From positions 1 through 37,119 of the forward strand of contig CAYFPS010000024.1 of assembly GCA_964345075.1 (NCBI GenBank): 37,119 bases of DNA, given 5' to 3'. The first letter of the stretch is position 1. Each line of letters starts with the position of its first letter. Source of the DNA: CAYFPS01 sp964345075 (GTDB taxonomy: Bacteria; CAIWAD01). Of the stretch, positions 1 to 9,791 are shown piece by piece. The translations under genes were made by a program, and so were the position numbers. The notes beneath the pieces were generated by a model, which saw nothing but the letters and a program-made list of their open reading frames with translations, was not told the origin of the DNA and did not search any database.

Positions 1-360
1 GGCTATCCGGCGAGGGCTGACTCGGTCAGACTGGGTTCGCCGGATGGATACGGCGCTCCTTGATCCGCAGGGCGCGGCTACGCGAAGTGCTCTTCTTCTT
101 GGACCGACTGGAGGGGGGCGGGGGCATGGCGGAGAACTCCTGGGCTGGGCCAACGTGAGGAACACGCCCCGCGCTGGATACGGACATGGTTACGCCCGGC
201 CAGGCCGGAGTCCAATTGGCGGTCTTCCCCCCTCCGCTACCTCCCCCCATCATGTCATGGCAATACGGTTCAAGTTGGCAATGTCGTCAATGCGAAGACG
301 CCATCGACGCAGTTATCTCCTGGGTTTGCACGGATGAGCGCCTCCCGGGGAGGATAGTTT
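1..360. other. Intergenic stretch left of the MITE-like element, no supported gene
   Basis: I see no reading frame here with a recognisable domain. It looks less GC-rich by eye than the flanking operon. One minus-strand frame (26-127) could give a 33-residue basic peptide with an AGGAG nine bases before its ATG, but it matches nothing I know. No copy of the tRNA-Pro 3' end is visible, so this is not an obvious island attachment end. Decayed mobile-element sequence is a plausible reading. Confidence 0.5.
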
Positions 361-693
361 ATGGGTGTAACTCTCACACTGAGGGCCGATGGGCAGCTGC
401 CGTCGGGCGCGGAGAACTGCCGCGCGAGGTTCTCGCCGAGCCCTTCTGGCGCAGCCGCGAGGCGCTTCGGGCCCCCAACGACTCCGACGGCGGGCATGAT
501 GCACCCGCTGTAGCTGACAGATGACGGCCGTGCGCCGCCGCCGTATGACACTTCTGGAAAGCGCCATTTGCCAGGGCACTTCTGGCCGGGCGGCGAGGGC
601 CCGCTCTGACGCTCCTCGAGAAAGTGTCACGAGGCCTCGTCTCGACATCCGCGAAAACCCGCCTTGAGCCGTCAGTGTGAGATCTACACCCAT
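361..693. mobile_element. MITE-like non-autonomous element (333 bp) with terminal inverted repeats
   Basis: The left end (361-386) reads ATGGGTGTA, two variable bases, TCTCACACTGA, one variable base, GGC. The reverse complement of the right end (693-668) reads the same apart from those positions. The pentamer AGTTT lies directly outside both ends (356-360 and 694-698), consistent with a 5-bp target-site duplication. No transposase frame lies inside. It contains an internal inverted pair TGACACTT (546-553) and AAGTGTCA (622-629). I cannot assign an IS family. It sits just beyond the 3' end of the BREX operon. Confidence 0.7.
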
Positions 694-711
694 AGTTTAT
701 CAGTCTTTGAG

Positions 712-727
712 ATGCCCATATGGGCAT
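712..727. promoter_or_regulatory. 16-bp perfect palindrome after brxHI, possible terminator or operator
   Basis: ATGCCCATATGGGCAT is its own reverse complement. It lies 38 bases beyond the brxHI stop codon. Next to it, TGTCAG (727-732) and CTGACA (748-753) form a second inverted pair, which could fold as a hairpin in the operon's 3' untranslated region. No clean T-run follows on the minus strand, so intrinsic termination is possible but unproven. A protein-binding site is equally possible. Confidence 0.4.
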
Positions 728-764
728 GTCAGACCGTGAAGAGATTCCTGACAAACACTGCTCA

Positions 765-3500
765 TCACTCCGTGAGACGCTGGTGCAGGTGAAGAAGCAC
801 TTCCGCGTCTACCGCCGCATAGGCCTCCTGCCGCGGCGTCAGCGGGCGCTGTGACCAGTCGCTCGTCTGCTCGGCCTTGTCGATCTCCAGCCCCAGCTCC
901 CGGTCGCACACGGCCTTGAGGCTGTGCCCGCCCGGTACATCCCTCCCACGGACCCGCCGGGAGAGCTGCAGCGTGTCCACCACGTTCTCGATCGTGATCC
1001 CGTGCTGGCCGAGGACGCTTCGCTCGAATGCGGCGTTGTGGATCACCTTGACCACGTCGTCGCGCACCATCAGCGCGGCGAGCGGGGCCAGATCCGACAG
1101 CTCCAGGGCATCACACAGGTAGATGCCTTCCCGGCTGGCCAACTGGACGAGACAGAGGGTCCTGCTCCGCAGCGTGGTCTCCACGTCGACGCCGATGACG
1201 TCCCTCGCGGCCAGCTCTGAGCACGCCGCCACCAACTCGCTGTCGGAAGCGATCCAACGCACGGGCAGGGTGGGCTCGATCCGCGGCGGCCCCTCGCGGT
1301 CGACTCGGCGTTCCACCGGCTCGACCGCGTCGGATGGGAGCCGTCGGCGCAGAAACTCCGGGACGCGCTCGAAGCGATCGGCACCGTCGTCCATCCCGGC
1401 GAGCCAGCGCCACGCTCCCGCGACGTCGAGCAGGTACGCGGCGAGCATCTCCCGTTGAACCCAGGGCGGCATGAGGGGCTGGAACTTGCTCAGGCGGTAG
1501 CTCGGCAGCGACTCCGCGACCTCGTGCCAGAGCCGCTCGTTCTCCCAGAACTCGGGCTCGCGGAGACTGTCTAGAGCCGCCTCGAACCGCTTGCGGTCGA
1601 GTTCTTCACCGCGGACCTTGATGAGGAAGTTGTCGGGGATGACCTTCCACTCCCCCCCGACCGCTTCCAGGGCGTAGCGAAGCGTGGTATTGATGCGACC
1701 TCCCGCGAACGTCCACCAGCGGATCTCCCCGTCGTCGGCCTCGATTCCCCCGTTCCTCGGCTGGACCAGCCCGTCGAACTCACCTCGTAGATCATCTAGG
1801 ACTGCCCGCGCCGACTCGTGCAGGTACGGGTACGACGTGCTTCCAGCCAAGACCTCGCGCACGGTCTGGCACACCTCGAAACCGAGGAACTGCGGGAGGT
1901 ATCCACCCCAGGTGGGCTCGCGCCCACGGGGCGCCGCATCGACCTCGATACGGCGGTCGTCGTGGTGGATGCGCTTCACTACCCAGGCTCGGCCCCCAAG
2001 CAGGAAGCAGCTCACGCCGTCCACTAGCCGGTCCACGAAGCCCTGGGTGAGCGTTCCCAGCGGCTGCCCGGCCGTGGTCTGCACCGTGTAGCTCTGAGGG
2101 CTGGAGAAGACCGCGAACAGCTCCATGAAGTTCCTGCGCCCAAAGCGCCGTTCGGCCCGCGGCCCGAGGACTAGCCGGCCACCGACCTCCAGGAGCGACC
2201 GGTCCCGCAGCATCCAGGAGAGGAGGCGATCGAACTCGGCCCGGTGGAACCCGCCGAAGTCGGGGACCTGCGACAGATGAGCCCAGGCCTCCTCCGTGGG
2301 AATGCCATCGTGCGCCAGCGCCAACGCCAAGAGCTGATGGACCAGCACGGGCCAGCAGCGATCCGTGACCTCGACGGACTCCACCCATCGCGACTTCGCC
2401 AGCTCGACGAGGGCAATCGCCTGCAGCACCCCTTCCCGACTCTCGCAGAAGAAGGTCGTGTTGGCAGCTTGCCCGGCGCGCCTTCCCGTTCGCCCCATGC
2501 GCTGGAGGAAGCTGCTGACGGTGTCTGGCGCCTCGGCCTGTAGGACACGGTCGAGATCACCGACGTCGATGCCGAGCTCGAGCGTGGATGTGCAGACAAT
2601 GCAGGCATCGGACCCGTGGTGGAAGCGCTCCTCCGCCAGCTCCCGCTCCTCTCGCGACACCGCGCTGTGATGGACGAACACCGTGGTGTCGGCTCGGCGC
2701 ATGTGCTCGGCAACCGCCTCCGTCATCGAGCGCGATTGACAGAAGAACAGGCTCTTCACTCCCTTGGCCATCCCTGCGGCGTCGTTCGCGAGGCTCGGCA
2801 GGTCCTCGCGGTGGACGACGAGGAGCTGCCGACGTCCAGGCTGCTTCGGCGGATCGACAACCCGACTACTGCGCGACGATGTCCCGTGCAGCCAGGCGAG
2901 GATCGTGTCTGGGTTGCCGACCGTCGCGCTCAACCCGACGCGCTGAACGTCGTGGGAGGACAGCCGGGCGATCCGTTCGACCACGCTCATCAGGTGGGCG
3001 CCTCGGTCCGACCCCGCGAGCGCATGGACCTCGTCGATCACGACCACGCGGAGATCGGCGAAGAGCTTGGACGCCTCCACCCGACGCGACACCAGCATGA
3101 CCTCCAGCGACTCTGGCGTCGTCATGAGCAGCTCGGTCGGCTCCCGGAGGAACCTCCGGCGGGCGTTGTCCGGCGTGTCGCCATGCCAGACGAAGCGCCC
3201 CAGCCCCACCATCTCGGTGTAGAGGCCAAGACGGTCGGCCTGGTTGTTGAGCAGCGCCTTGATCGGCGCGACGTAGATTGCACCAAGCCCTTCCGCCGGA
3301 TCGTCCACGAGCTGAGAAAGCGTCGGGAACATCGACGCCTCGGTCTTTCCCCCGGCGGTGGGGGCGAGGATTACAGCGTTGTCACCGTCGAGCAGGGCCG
3401 CCCCGGCCTCTTCCTGCACTGGCCGCAAGCTCGACCACCCCAACCGGGCGACAATGGCCTGCTGAAGACGAGGGGAGAACCGCGCGAAGACGCTGCTCAC
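765..3500 (-). CDS. brxHI: BREX helicase BrxHI (Lhr-like) with C-terminal DEDD exonuclease domain
   Basis: This is a superfamily 2 helicase of the Lhr-like type found in BREX types 2 and 6, followed by an RNase D/Pol I-like 3'-5' exonuclease. Walker A is APTAGGKT (residues 46-53), motif II is DEVH (156-159), and motif VI reads QRMGRTGRRAG. The last ~170 residues carry exonuclease motif I (GVDVET), motif II (HNAAFE, with E where D is usual) and motif III (YAAVD). The predicted product is 911 aa. The GTG start at 3500 overlaps the brxD stop as GTGA. It is the last gene of the BREX operon. The helicase call is secure and the BREX assignment rests on the neighbours. Whether the exonuclease is active with the D-to-E change cannot be read from sequence. 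Confidence 0.92.
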   Translation of the reverse strand: MSSVFARFSPRLQQAIVARLGWSSLRPVQEEAGAALLDGDNAVILAPTAGGKTEASMFPTLSQLVDDPAEGLGAIYVAPIKALLNNQADRLGLYTEMVGLGRFVWHGDTPDNARRRFLREPTELLMTTPESLEVMLVSRRVEASKLFADLRVVVIDEVHALAGSDRGAHLMSVVERIARLSSHDVQRVGLSATVGNPDTILAWLHGTSSRSSRVVDPPKQPGRRQLLVVHREDLPSLANDAAGMAKGVKSLFFCQSRSMTEAVAEHMRRADTTVFVHHSAVSREERELAEERFHHGSDACIVCTSTLELGIDVGDLDRVLQAEAPDTVSSFLQRMGRTGRRAGQAANTTFFCESREGVLQAIALVELAKSRWVESVEVTDRCWPVLVHQLLALALAHDGIPTEEAWAHLSQVPDFGGFHRAEFDRLLSWMLRDRSLLEVGGRLVLGPRAERRFGRRNFMELFAVFSSPQSYTVQTTAGQPLGTLTQGFVDRLVDGVSCFLLGGRAWVVKRIHHDDRRIEVDAAPRGREPTWGGYLPQFLGFEVCQTVREVLAGSTSYPYLHESARAVLDDLRGEFDGLVQPRNGGIEADDGEIRWWTFAGGRINTTLRYALEAVGGEWKVIPDNFLIKVRGEELDRKRFEAALDSLREPEFWENERLWHEVAESLPSYRLSKFQPLMPPWVQREMLAAYLLDVAGAWRWLAGMDDGADRFERVPEFLRRRLPSDAVEPVERRVDREGPPRIEPTLPVRWIASDSELVAACSELAARDVIGVDVETTLRSRTLCLVQLASREGIYLCDALELSDLAPLAALMVRDDVVKVIHNAAFERSVLGQHGITIENVVDTLQLSRRVRGRDVPGGHSLKAVCDRELGLEIDKAEQTSDWSQRPLTPRQEAYAAVDAEVLLHLHQRLTE

Positions 3501-4822
3501 CAGACGTCTTCCTGAGGAACGAGGCCGTCGTCGCCCTCGCCGAGGGCAAGGCCAGACCCGGTCAGGGCGTGCTGTTCCTCGGGACTAAGGTCCTGCGGGG
3601 CGAACTCGTAGGCCGCCTCGGGATCGTAGTCGGGCTCCTGCTCGACGAGGTCCATGACGTTCACGAACTCCCGGAGGAACTGCCTCGGAACCACGCCCAC
3701 ATCGCCCTTGAAGCCGGCGGTCACCTCGGCCACGAGCCGGTTGATGAACTCCGTGCTCACCAAGGTGTCCACGCGGGCCCTCCCCGCCGCCGGGTACAGC
3801 TCACGGAGACGAAGCGCCACGGCGCGCAATCGGGTGGCATCGAACGGGGTCAGCTCGAGTTGAGCCTGCCGCAGGCTTGCGAAGCGCCCCTGCTTCATGA
3901 AGCGGATCCGGTCATGGAGTGGAGCGAGACCGGCGACGCCGTGCCGCGTATCGAAGAACTCGGGCGTGCCCGTGAACAGCCACAGCAAGCCTGGGTAGCC
4001 TCCCGCGGCGTCGGCGATCTGCCGAATGCCGTTGAGCGACTTGTGCCTCGAGTCGCGCCGCATCCGAAGGATCGTCTCGGCCTCGTCGATCACGATGACG
4101 AGGCCCTCGTAGCCAGCAGCCTTGACGATCTCGAGGACGCCGCGGAGGTAGTCGAGCGCGTCCCGGCTCCCAATGTCTCCCTTGACGCCTGCGGCACGTT
4201 TCGCGCTCGCCGCGACGTTTCCGCTGCCGCAGAGCCATGAGATCAAGGCACCGGCCTCCGCTACGTCTCCGCCCTGCTTCAGATCGAAGATCGTCTGGAC
4301 GACTCGGATGAAGTCCTGGGGGGCCTGCCCCCCGGTCAGCGATGCCAAGTCCTCGTCCAGGCGACGACGCACTTTCGCGTCGAAGTCAGGTGCCTCGTCC
4401 GACGCACCCCCGTCGATCAGACCGTCTTCGATGTTGCCGATCCAACGGTCGAGGATGTCGCCGAGCGCACCGCGAGGACAGGATGACGTGCCGAGCTCCG
4501 TCATCACCTTGCGGTACACGTCGTCGAACCGGTGGAAACGGAGGTCGTTGTCCGACACGACGACAAAGCTGGTGGCGAATCCCTTGGCCTGCGCGTCGAG
4601 AAGGGCGAGGCGCGCCATGAAGGTCTTGCCACACCCGTAGCCACCACGAAGGAACTTGATCGTGCCCTCCCCCGACGAAGCCAGGTCGAGCTGGCGGTGG
4701 ATTTCCCCACGTTGCCTGTCGATCCCCACTGCGAAGGCGTCGATGCCGCGCTCCGGCACGAGTCCCTTTCGGAGCGACTCGAAGGTGTGTTCCACGTCGC
4801 GCTTCGTGAGCGTGCTCATCAT
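3497..4822 (-). CDS. brxD: BREX ATP-binding protein BrxD (DUF2791 family)
   Basis: This 441-aa P-loop ATPase of the AAA type is characteristic of BREX types 2 and 6, where it accompanies BrxHI. Walker A is GGYGCGKT (residues 60-67). Walker B is the LVIVIDEAE stretch near residue 240. Two start ATGs lie in tandem; the first, at 4822, forms an ATGA overlap with the pglZ stop and is preferred. The brxHI start overlaps its stop. Its exact role in BREX is not settled. An ATP-driven function on DNA together with the helicase is the usual inference. Confidence 0.9.
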   Translation of the reverse strand: MMSTLTKRDVEHTFESLRKGLVPERGIDAFAVGIDRQRGEIHRQLDLASSGEGTIKFLRGGYGCGKTFMARLALLDAQAKGFATSFVVVSDNDLRFHRFDDVYRKVMTELGTSSCPRGALGDILDRWIGNIEDGLIDGGASDEAPDFDAKVRRRLDEDLASLTGGQAPQDFIRVVQTIFDLKQGGDVAEAGALISWLCGSGNVAASAKRAAGVKGDIGSRDALDYLRGVLEIVKAAGYEGLVIVIDEAETILRMRRDSRHKSLNGIRQIADAAGGYPGLLWLFTGTPEFFDTRHGVAGLAPLHDRIRFMKQGRFASLRQAQLELTPFDATRLRAVALRLRELYPAAGRARVDTLVSTEFINRLVAEVTAGFKGDVGVVPRQFLREFVNVMDLVEQEPDYDPEAAYEFAPQDLSPEEQHALTGSGLALGEGDDGLVPQEDVW

Positions 4823-7677
4823 TCGTTCCCCTCGCGCACGTAGCGCTTGACTCCCGACACCACGTCGATCCGAACGGCAAACGGCGCCCTGGCCGCGAAC
4901 TCCTCGAATCGACGCGAGAACCGCCGAACCGCCCGCTGCCCGCCGAGCATCGCGGCAGCCTGGTCCTCGGTCACGACTCCGTGCGCCGCCAGGTGCTCGA
5001 AGAGCTGCCGCACACCCTCCGACGGGAGGTCTGCGAGCCAGCCACGCCCCGGCGATGATGGAGCTTGCTCGGCCGGCGCTGCGGTCCCCGGTAGAACCGC
5101 CACGTCGAACCGGGCGTCGAGGACGCAGGGTTCGACGTCCACCTCGGCCGCTCCGTGGTGCAGCCGCACTTGGACCCGCGCATCGACTGGGCCAGACAGG
5201 CGGAAGAAGACCTCGAACTCCTCATCCACCGTCGCCTGGACCGCACCGCCGGCAAGGCGCGCTCCTCCTCGGGTCTGGCACAGCTCCACATGGACATCGG
5301 GCGCGTCCACCACCTCGATACCGAGTTCGACCTCGCGCGTACCTCCGAAGGCCAGGGCCCCCTGAGCCGTGACCTCCAGACGCGCCGTGAGGCAGTGCAT
5401 CCCGCCCACAGCATCCTTGGCTCTTGCGGCGACGATGTAGCGCAGGGTGTCGCCGCCGGCGGCCGCGCGGTGGACCAGCGTCAGCACCGGGATGACTCGC
5501 TCCTGGAGGCTGTTCCCGCCGTGGACGAAGCTCATGTTCCTGCGGCCGGTATCGAACACCGCCGTGCTCACCGGAAACATGAGCTGGTCCGTCATGGCGA
5601 CGTAGCCGAGGTCTTCGAGCGGAACCCGCGCCTCGTTGGTGTGGTCCGCGGGCACCGGCGAGACGGTGTGGCGCCGCTTCGGGTCGATCTTTCGGCCGTG
5701 GCTCTGGGCGTTCCGGGCCGTCTCGTCCAGAAGCAGGAAGCCGTGGTCGGCGGTGACGACGAAGCGCCTGACTCCTGCCTCGCGCAGGAGTCGCCATGCC
5801 GCGCGCAGCTTCTGCATGACGTGGTCGAACACGGCGGGCCCGACGCCCTTCTCCCCTGCGTTGTCGATCTCCTGGCTGTGAACCACGACCAGGCGAGCGC
5901 GCGCCAGTGCCTGCTTCAGGCTCGTGGTGTCCCGCGACACGACTTCCGACAGCGTGAGCCAGGGACAGGTGGCGCCCCCGACCCTGTCATGCATGGCGCG
6001 CTTCCGGGTCTCGGGATCCGACACTCGGAACTCGCCGGTGGAGAAGCCCTTGAACTTCCCTCCAGACATCGCTGGTCGCAGGGTGCCCCCCGCGCCTGCG
6101 ACCGGCGCCAGCACGTTCATGCCGACCTCGGTGACGGTGGGGAGCTCGGCGAACCGGGGCTTGAGGTGGAGCGTGGTCGCTGGCGTACCCGCGAGCGCCG
6201 AAAACAGCTCCTCCCCCATTTCGAACCTGAAGGCATCGACGACGAACAGGGCCGTGGTTCCAGCCTCCTGAGTCATCGGCCGGACCACATCCTCGAACAG
6301 TGTTCGTTGTTGCAGGTGGCTGGGAGGGAGGAAGCCCTGGGACCTGCACAGCGCGCTGAAGTCACGCGCCCACTCGTCGGCCCAGTTCCGCCAGAGGTCC
6401 CGGAGAAGGTCGAGCCTCGCGCGCAAGGTCTCGAACTCGGGAACCTGGGGATAGAGAAGCGCAGTCCGCCGCTGTTCCAGGTGCCTGTGGGCCTGGTCGA
6501 CCCGACAACCCGCGGATCGGTAGCGCTCGGCGGCTGTCTGAAGAGAGTCGGCCTCGAGGGTGGGGCCGGCGCAGGTGAGCGCGTCGCCGAGCCGTGCCGC
6601 GTCCTGGACGAGCTGCCAGGCCGACCGGCGGGAGGGGTCGTCCGTCAGCCAGAAAGAGCCACCGTCGACCCGAACGGCCGCCCAGTCTCGGGCCTTGGAC
6701 CACTCTTCTTCTTCGAGGGCGACCAGGGCGGCCTGGAGCACCCGGTCCTCCTCGAAGCGGAAGGTGTCGATCTTGCCGAGGTCTTCCGCCTTCGCTACCT
6801 CCACCTCATCCGTCAGCCACCCCTCGGTCTCGTCCGCAGTGCGCTTGTAGAACGTCTGGTGGCGCTCTCGCAGGTGCCGTGCCAGCTCACCGCAAGCCTC
6901 GATCACCCCGCCAGGGAGAGCGGCCGCACCGGTCAGTCGAGCATCGACCGGCGCTCGTTGAAGGTCATCGACGTACTCGACGGCGAGGGCCCAGCTCGCC
7001 ACAGCGAAGGCAACGTCCGAGGGTCGGATGCGGCCCTGCGGAAGGGCCCGGTCTCGCCACTCGGCCGTCAGCCCCGTCCAAGCCGAGAGTTGATCCCACA
7101 CGGCATCCAGGGCATCGGACCCCTTGACCTGGCGGGCAACGAACCCGTGCGTCAGCAGGTCATCGACCACGGCTTGAAGCGACATGGCGCGGAGCTGCGC
7201 GCCCAGCCCTCCCGCCGCGTCCTGGTTGTCCAGCACCGTTGACAGCCATGCGTCCGACTGTTCGAGTGTGAGCCCGGACTGCTGTCGAAACGCCGCGATC
7301 TGCTCCGGCTTCACGCGCCCAGCCGCAGCCTCGGTGACGAGCGTGTCGAGCTTCTTGCGGTACCGCACTCCGGCCGCGTAGAGCTCCAGCAGCGGGGTCG
7401 TGCGGACCGCCTCCTCGTTGAACCCGGGTAGGTGGACAACCAGCGGAGTCTTGTCGACCCCTCCGGCAAGGGACTCCAGTGCCAGCATCAACCGAAGGTG
7501 GCTGCCCCTAAAGCCGTGCACCCGGTACGGCAGACCCCCACGGGCACGCTCGGCGGCGAGGCGGTCGACGAACTGCGAGTAGGAGTCGTCGAGGTCGAGC
7601 CACAGGACGACGCCGTGGCGCCGCACCCAGTCGCGGAGGTCGGCCTCGAGGGCAGCGGAGACCGGGCCGCCTACCAC
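4819..7677 (-). CDS. pglZ: BREX phosphatase-like protein PglZ
   Basis: PglZ has an alkaline-phosphatase-superfamily fold and is the hallmark protein of all BREX types. In this 952-aa product the metal-binding core is recognisable: a VDAFRFEMG segment near residue 477 and a TADHGF segment near residue 640. The long N-terminal part is the usual helical PglZ region. The GTG start at 7677 overlaps the stop of the upstream HNH gene by 7 bp; no strong Shine-Dalgarno site is visible, so translation is probably coupled. brxD follows with an ATGA overlap. PglZ works with PglX and BrxC in host methylation and phage exclusion in studied BREX systems. Confidence 0.93.
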   Translation of the reverse strand: MVGGPVSAALEADLRDWVRRHGVVLWLDLDDSYSQFVDRLAAERARGGLPYRVHGFRGSHLRLMLALESLAGGVDKTPLVVHLPGFNEEAVRTTPLLELYAAGVRYRKKLDTLVTEAAAGRVKPEQIAAFRQQSGLTLEQSDAWLSTVLDNQDAAGGLGAQLRAMSLQAVVDDLLTHGFVARQVKGSDALDAVWDQLSAWTGLTAEWRDRALPQGRIRPSDVAFAVASWALAVEYVDDLQRAPVDARLTGAAALPGGVIEACGELARHLRERHQTFYKRTADETEGWLTDEVEVAKAEDLGKIDTFRFEEDRVLQAALVALEEEEWSKARDWAAVRVDGGSFWLTDDPSRRSAWQLVQDAARLGDALTCAGPTLEADSLQTAAERYRSAGCRVDQAHRHLEQRRTALLYPQVPEFETLRARLDLLRDLWRNWADEWARDFSALCRSQGFLPPSHLQQRTLFEDVVRPMTQEAGTTALFVVDAFRFEMGEELFSALAGTPATTLHLKPRFAELPTVTEVGMNVLAPVAGAGGTLRPAMSGGKFKGFSTGEFRVSDPETRKRAMHDRVGGATCPWLTLSEVVSRDTTSLKQALARARLVVVHSQEIDNAGEKGVGPAVFDHVMQKLRAAWRLLREAGVRRFVVTADHGFLLLDETARNAQSHGRKIDPKRRHTVSPVPADHTNEARVPLEDLGYVAMTDQLMFPVSTAVFDTGRRNMSFVHGGNSLQERVIPVLTLVHRAAAGGDTLRYIVAARAKDAVGGMHCLTARLEVTAQGALAFGGTREVELGIEVVDAPDVHVELCQTRGGARLAGGAVQATVDEEFEVFFRLSGPVDARVQVRLHHGAAEVDVEPCVLDARFDVAVLPGTAAPAEQAPSSPGRGWLADLPSEGVRQLFEHLAAHGVVTEDQAAAMLGGQRAVRRFSRRFEEFAARAPFAVRIDVVSGVKRYVREGNE

Positions 7678-8381
7678 GACAGCACCACGGGGTGTCGATC
7701 GATGGCGTCAGCGCACATCGGGTGCAGGAGCGGCCTGCCCGAACCACCATGCCATCGCTGGATGGTCGCAAGCACCGAGGGGTGCAGACCCGAGCGCACG
7801 GCGCTCTCGCTCCGCGCTGCCTCCTGCGCGTCTCCCGCGTCCACGGCGTCTGCGTAGAGAACGATAGTGGCCTGAAGGAAGGCGAGCACGTGCTTCCTCG
7901 ATTGCTGCAGCGCGCCGTCGTTGAGCCCAAAGACAGGTTCGCTGGCCATCGCCTGCGGCGTCTTCAAGGTGAATGCGCCGGTGTGCCGCTCGATTTCGAA
8001 GTGGGTGTCGAACGAGTACCCGGTTGCCGAGGGGTCCAGCAGGCCGGCGGGGTACTGATTGCGCTTGTAGTTGCTGTTGCACACTGTGCACGCCAGCAAC
8101 CAGTTGCTCCAGGCGAACGTGAGCGCCGGGCTGTGCGAGCGGGGACAGTGGTGATCGATATCCGTGGCCCGGTCGTGCTCGCAGTACATGCACCGTTCCG
8201 AGCCCGCGTTCATGGTCACCAGCGTGGCCACCGCCAGCCGGATCTTCTTCGTTCGGCGGGCGGACTTCCATGCCTTGTCGGACTCCGTCTTGGTGTTCCC
8301 GGCGGCGGCCAGACGTGTCGTGCGGGTCGCCAGGTAGGTGGTGGCGGACGCAGGAAGAACCAGTCGGGTCACCGCCCTCAC
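7671..8381 (-). CDS. HNH endonuclease, PtuB (Septu)-like
   Basis: This 236-aa protein has a zinc-bound HNH (beta-beta-alpha metal) nuclease core: C64 and C67 (CMYC), the catalytic-type motif DIDHH at 74-78, and C98/C101 followed by NSNYKR. The layout matches HNH partners of AAA ATPases in Septu (PtuB) and in some retron effectors. Its start overlaps the stop of the upstream ATPase gene by 4 bp (ATGA), the usual PtuA-PtuB arrangement. It sits between pglX and pglZ, inside the BREX operon. DNA cleavage triggered by the ATPase is inferred from Septu. It could instead be a BREX-specific nuclease that only resembles PtuB. Confidence 0.85.
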   Translation of the reverse strand: MRAVTRLVLPASATTYLATRTTRLAAAGNTKTESDKAWKSARRTKKIRLAVATLVTMNAGSERCMYCEHDRATDIDHHCPRSHSPALTFAWSNWLLACTVCNSNYKRNQYPAGLLDPSATGYSFDTHFEIERHTGAFTLKTPQAMASEPVFGLNDGALQQSRKHVLAFLQATIVLYADAVDAGDAQEAARSESAVRSGLHPSVLATIQRWHGGSGRPLLHPMCADAIDRHPVVLSW

Positions 8382-9791
8382 CTCCTGCTCCTCATGGCGC
8401 TGATCATTCGGTCGACCTCGGTGTTCGGGTCGTCCGGGAGGTCCTCCAGAATCTCGTTCCGCCGCCGCTCCTGGTCTTCGGTGAGCGCCTCACCGGCCAG
8501 CAATCGGCTCTCGATCCGGGCCAGTTCGTCGCGCAGTCGCCGAGAGGCGTCCGAGTACGGATAGGGCAGGCCAAAGAGCTCGGTGAGGACCGCGTCTTCG
8601 ACAGAGCCGTTGACGACGCTGCGGAACACGTCCTCGGACACCGGCTCGACCAGACCTCCCCCTGACAGGCGGAACAGACCGCCCTCATCGGCTGCTTGGC
8701 AGATGAAAGGGCTGTGCGTGGTGACGATGAACTGGACTCGCGGGAAGTGTTCCTTCAACCAGAACCCCACCATCTGCTGGAGCTGTGGGTGAAGGTGGTT
8801 CTCCATTTCGTCGATGAGCACCACGCCCGAGTGCTGGACCACGACGCGCCCATCTGCCGGAGGGCGCCACTGGGCACCGCCCAGGAACCTATCCCCGTAG
8901 AACCCAGCCATCTGGCGGATGAGGTCGGTCACGAGCAGGGCGAGGGACTCGTAGCCTTGGCCGAGGGTGCCCACGGGTACCGTGCCCTCGGGCCGACTGG
9001 CCACGAGTCCGGACGTGTCGAGCCGCACGGCCCCTACGGTGCCTTCGGCGCCACGCGGAGATTCATCCCGCAACAGCCCGTCGGACAGGAGCATCTGGAG
9101 AGCCCAGTACCGGTTGCGGACGAGGGCGGCGCGAGGATCCGTGTCCTCCCAGTCTGTCGCCTCGACGGCCGGTACACCCTCGGTGAACCGTCGAGCGACC
9201 CGGTGCGAGAGGTACTCCGACACGACGTCCTTGACCCACCCATTCGCCGCTCGTAGGGATGCATCCCGCTTGAACAGCGAGACCACCGCGGAGCGCCGCG
9301 GAGGAGCGCCCATGAGCTGCTCCGCCGTGCTGGATGGCGGCGCCATGAAGCGGTTCGCACCGTAGCCCGCGAGGCACCATCCTCGCGGTTCTGCACCGAA
9401 GGTCGCGCCCTCCCAGAGCTGGTTCATCACGAAACTGTGGTTGCCCCGAGGCGGGTGGGTCTTCGTCCCGCCACGCCGGCTCCAGGTCACGCCGAGTCGG
9501 AAGTTCCCCTGGATGTCCTTGTCGTCGCGCCAGTCGTCCCTTGGTAGACCACCCAGCCAGAGGTCGACCCGTCCTTCCTCGGCCTTCAGCCGAATCCACT
9601 CCTCGGGTTTCTCCAGCATCCAGGTCGTGTTGGACGGGCCGAGCACCGTGGCCGCTATCGCCTGCAGAAGGGTCGTCTTGCCCGTCCCGTTGCGACCGGC
9701 AAGGACCGTCCATCCAGCAGCCTCCCTGCGCTGCCTCGCCAGGTGGAGGTCGAGCTTCTCGAAGCAGCGGATCCTCTCGATTCGGAGGCGG

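Noticed and set aside
26..127. 33-residue basic peptide on the minus strand with an AGGAG site
   Set aside because: It is too short and matches nothing known; chance is likely.
1..764. Possible left attachment site (copy of the tRNA-Pro 3' end)
   Set aside because: I looked for the T-arm and acceptor sequence here and found no copy; the left end is probably outside the window, or the serine recombinase core is too short to see.
5155..7242. 695-codon plus-strand frame opposite pglZ
   Set aside because: The opposite strand encodes a clear PglZ; the plus frame shows no domain and no operon logic.
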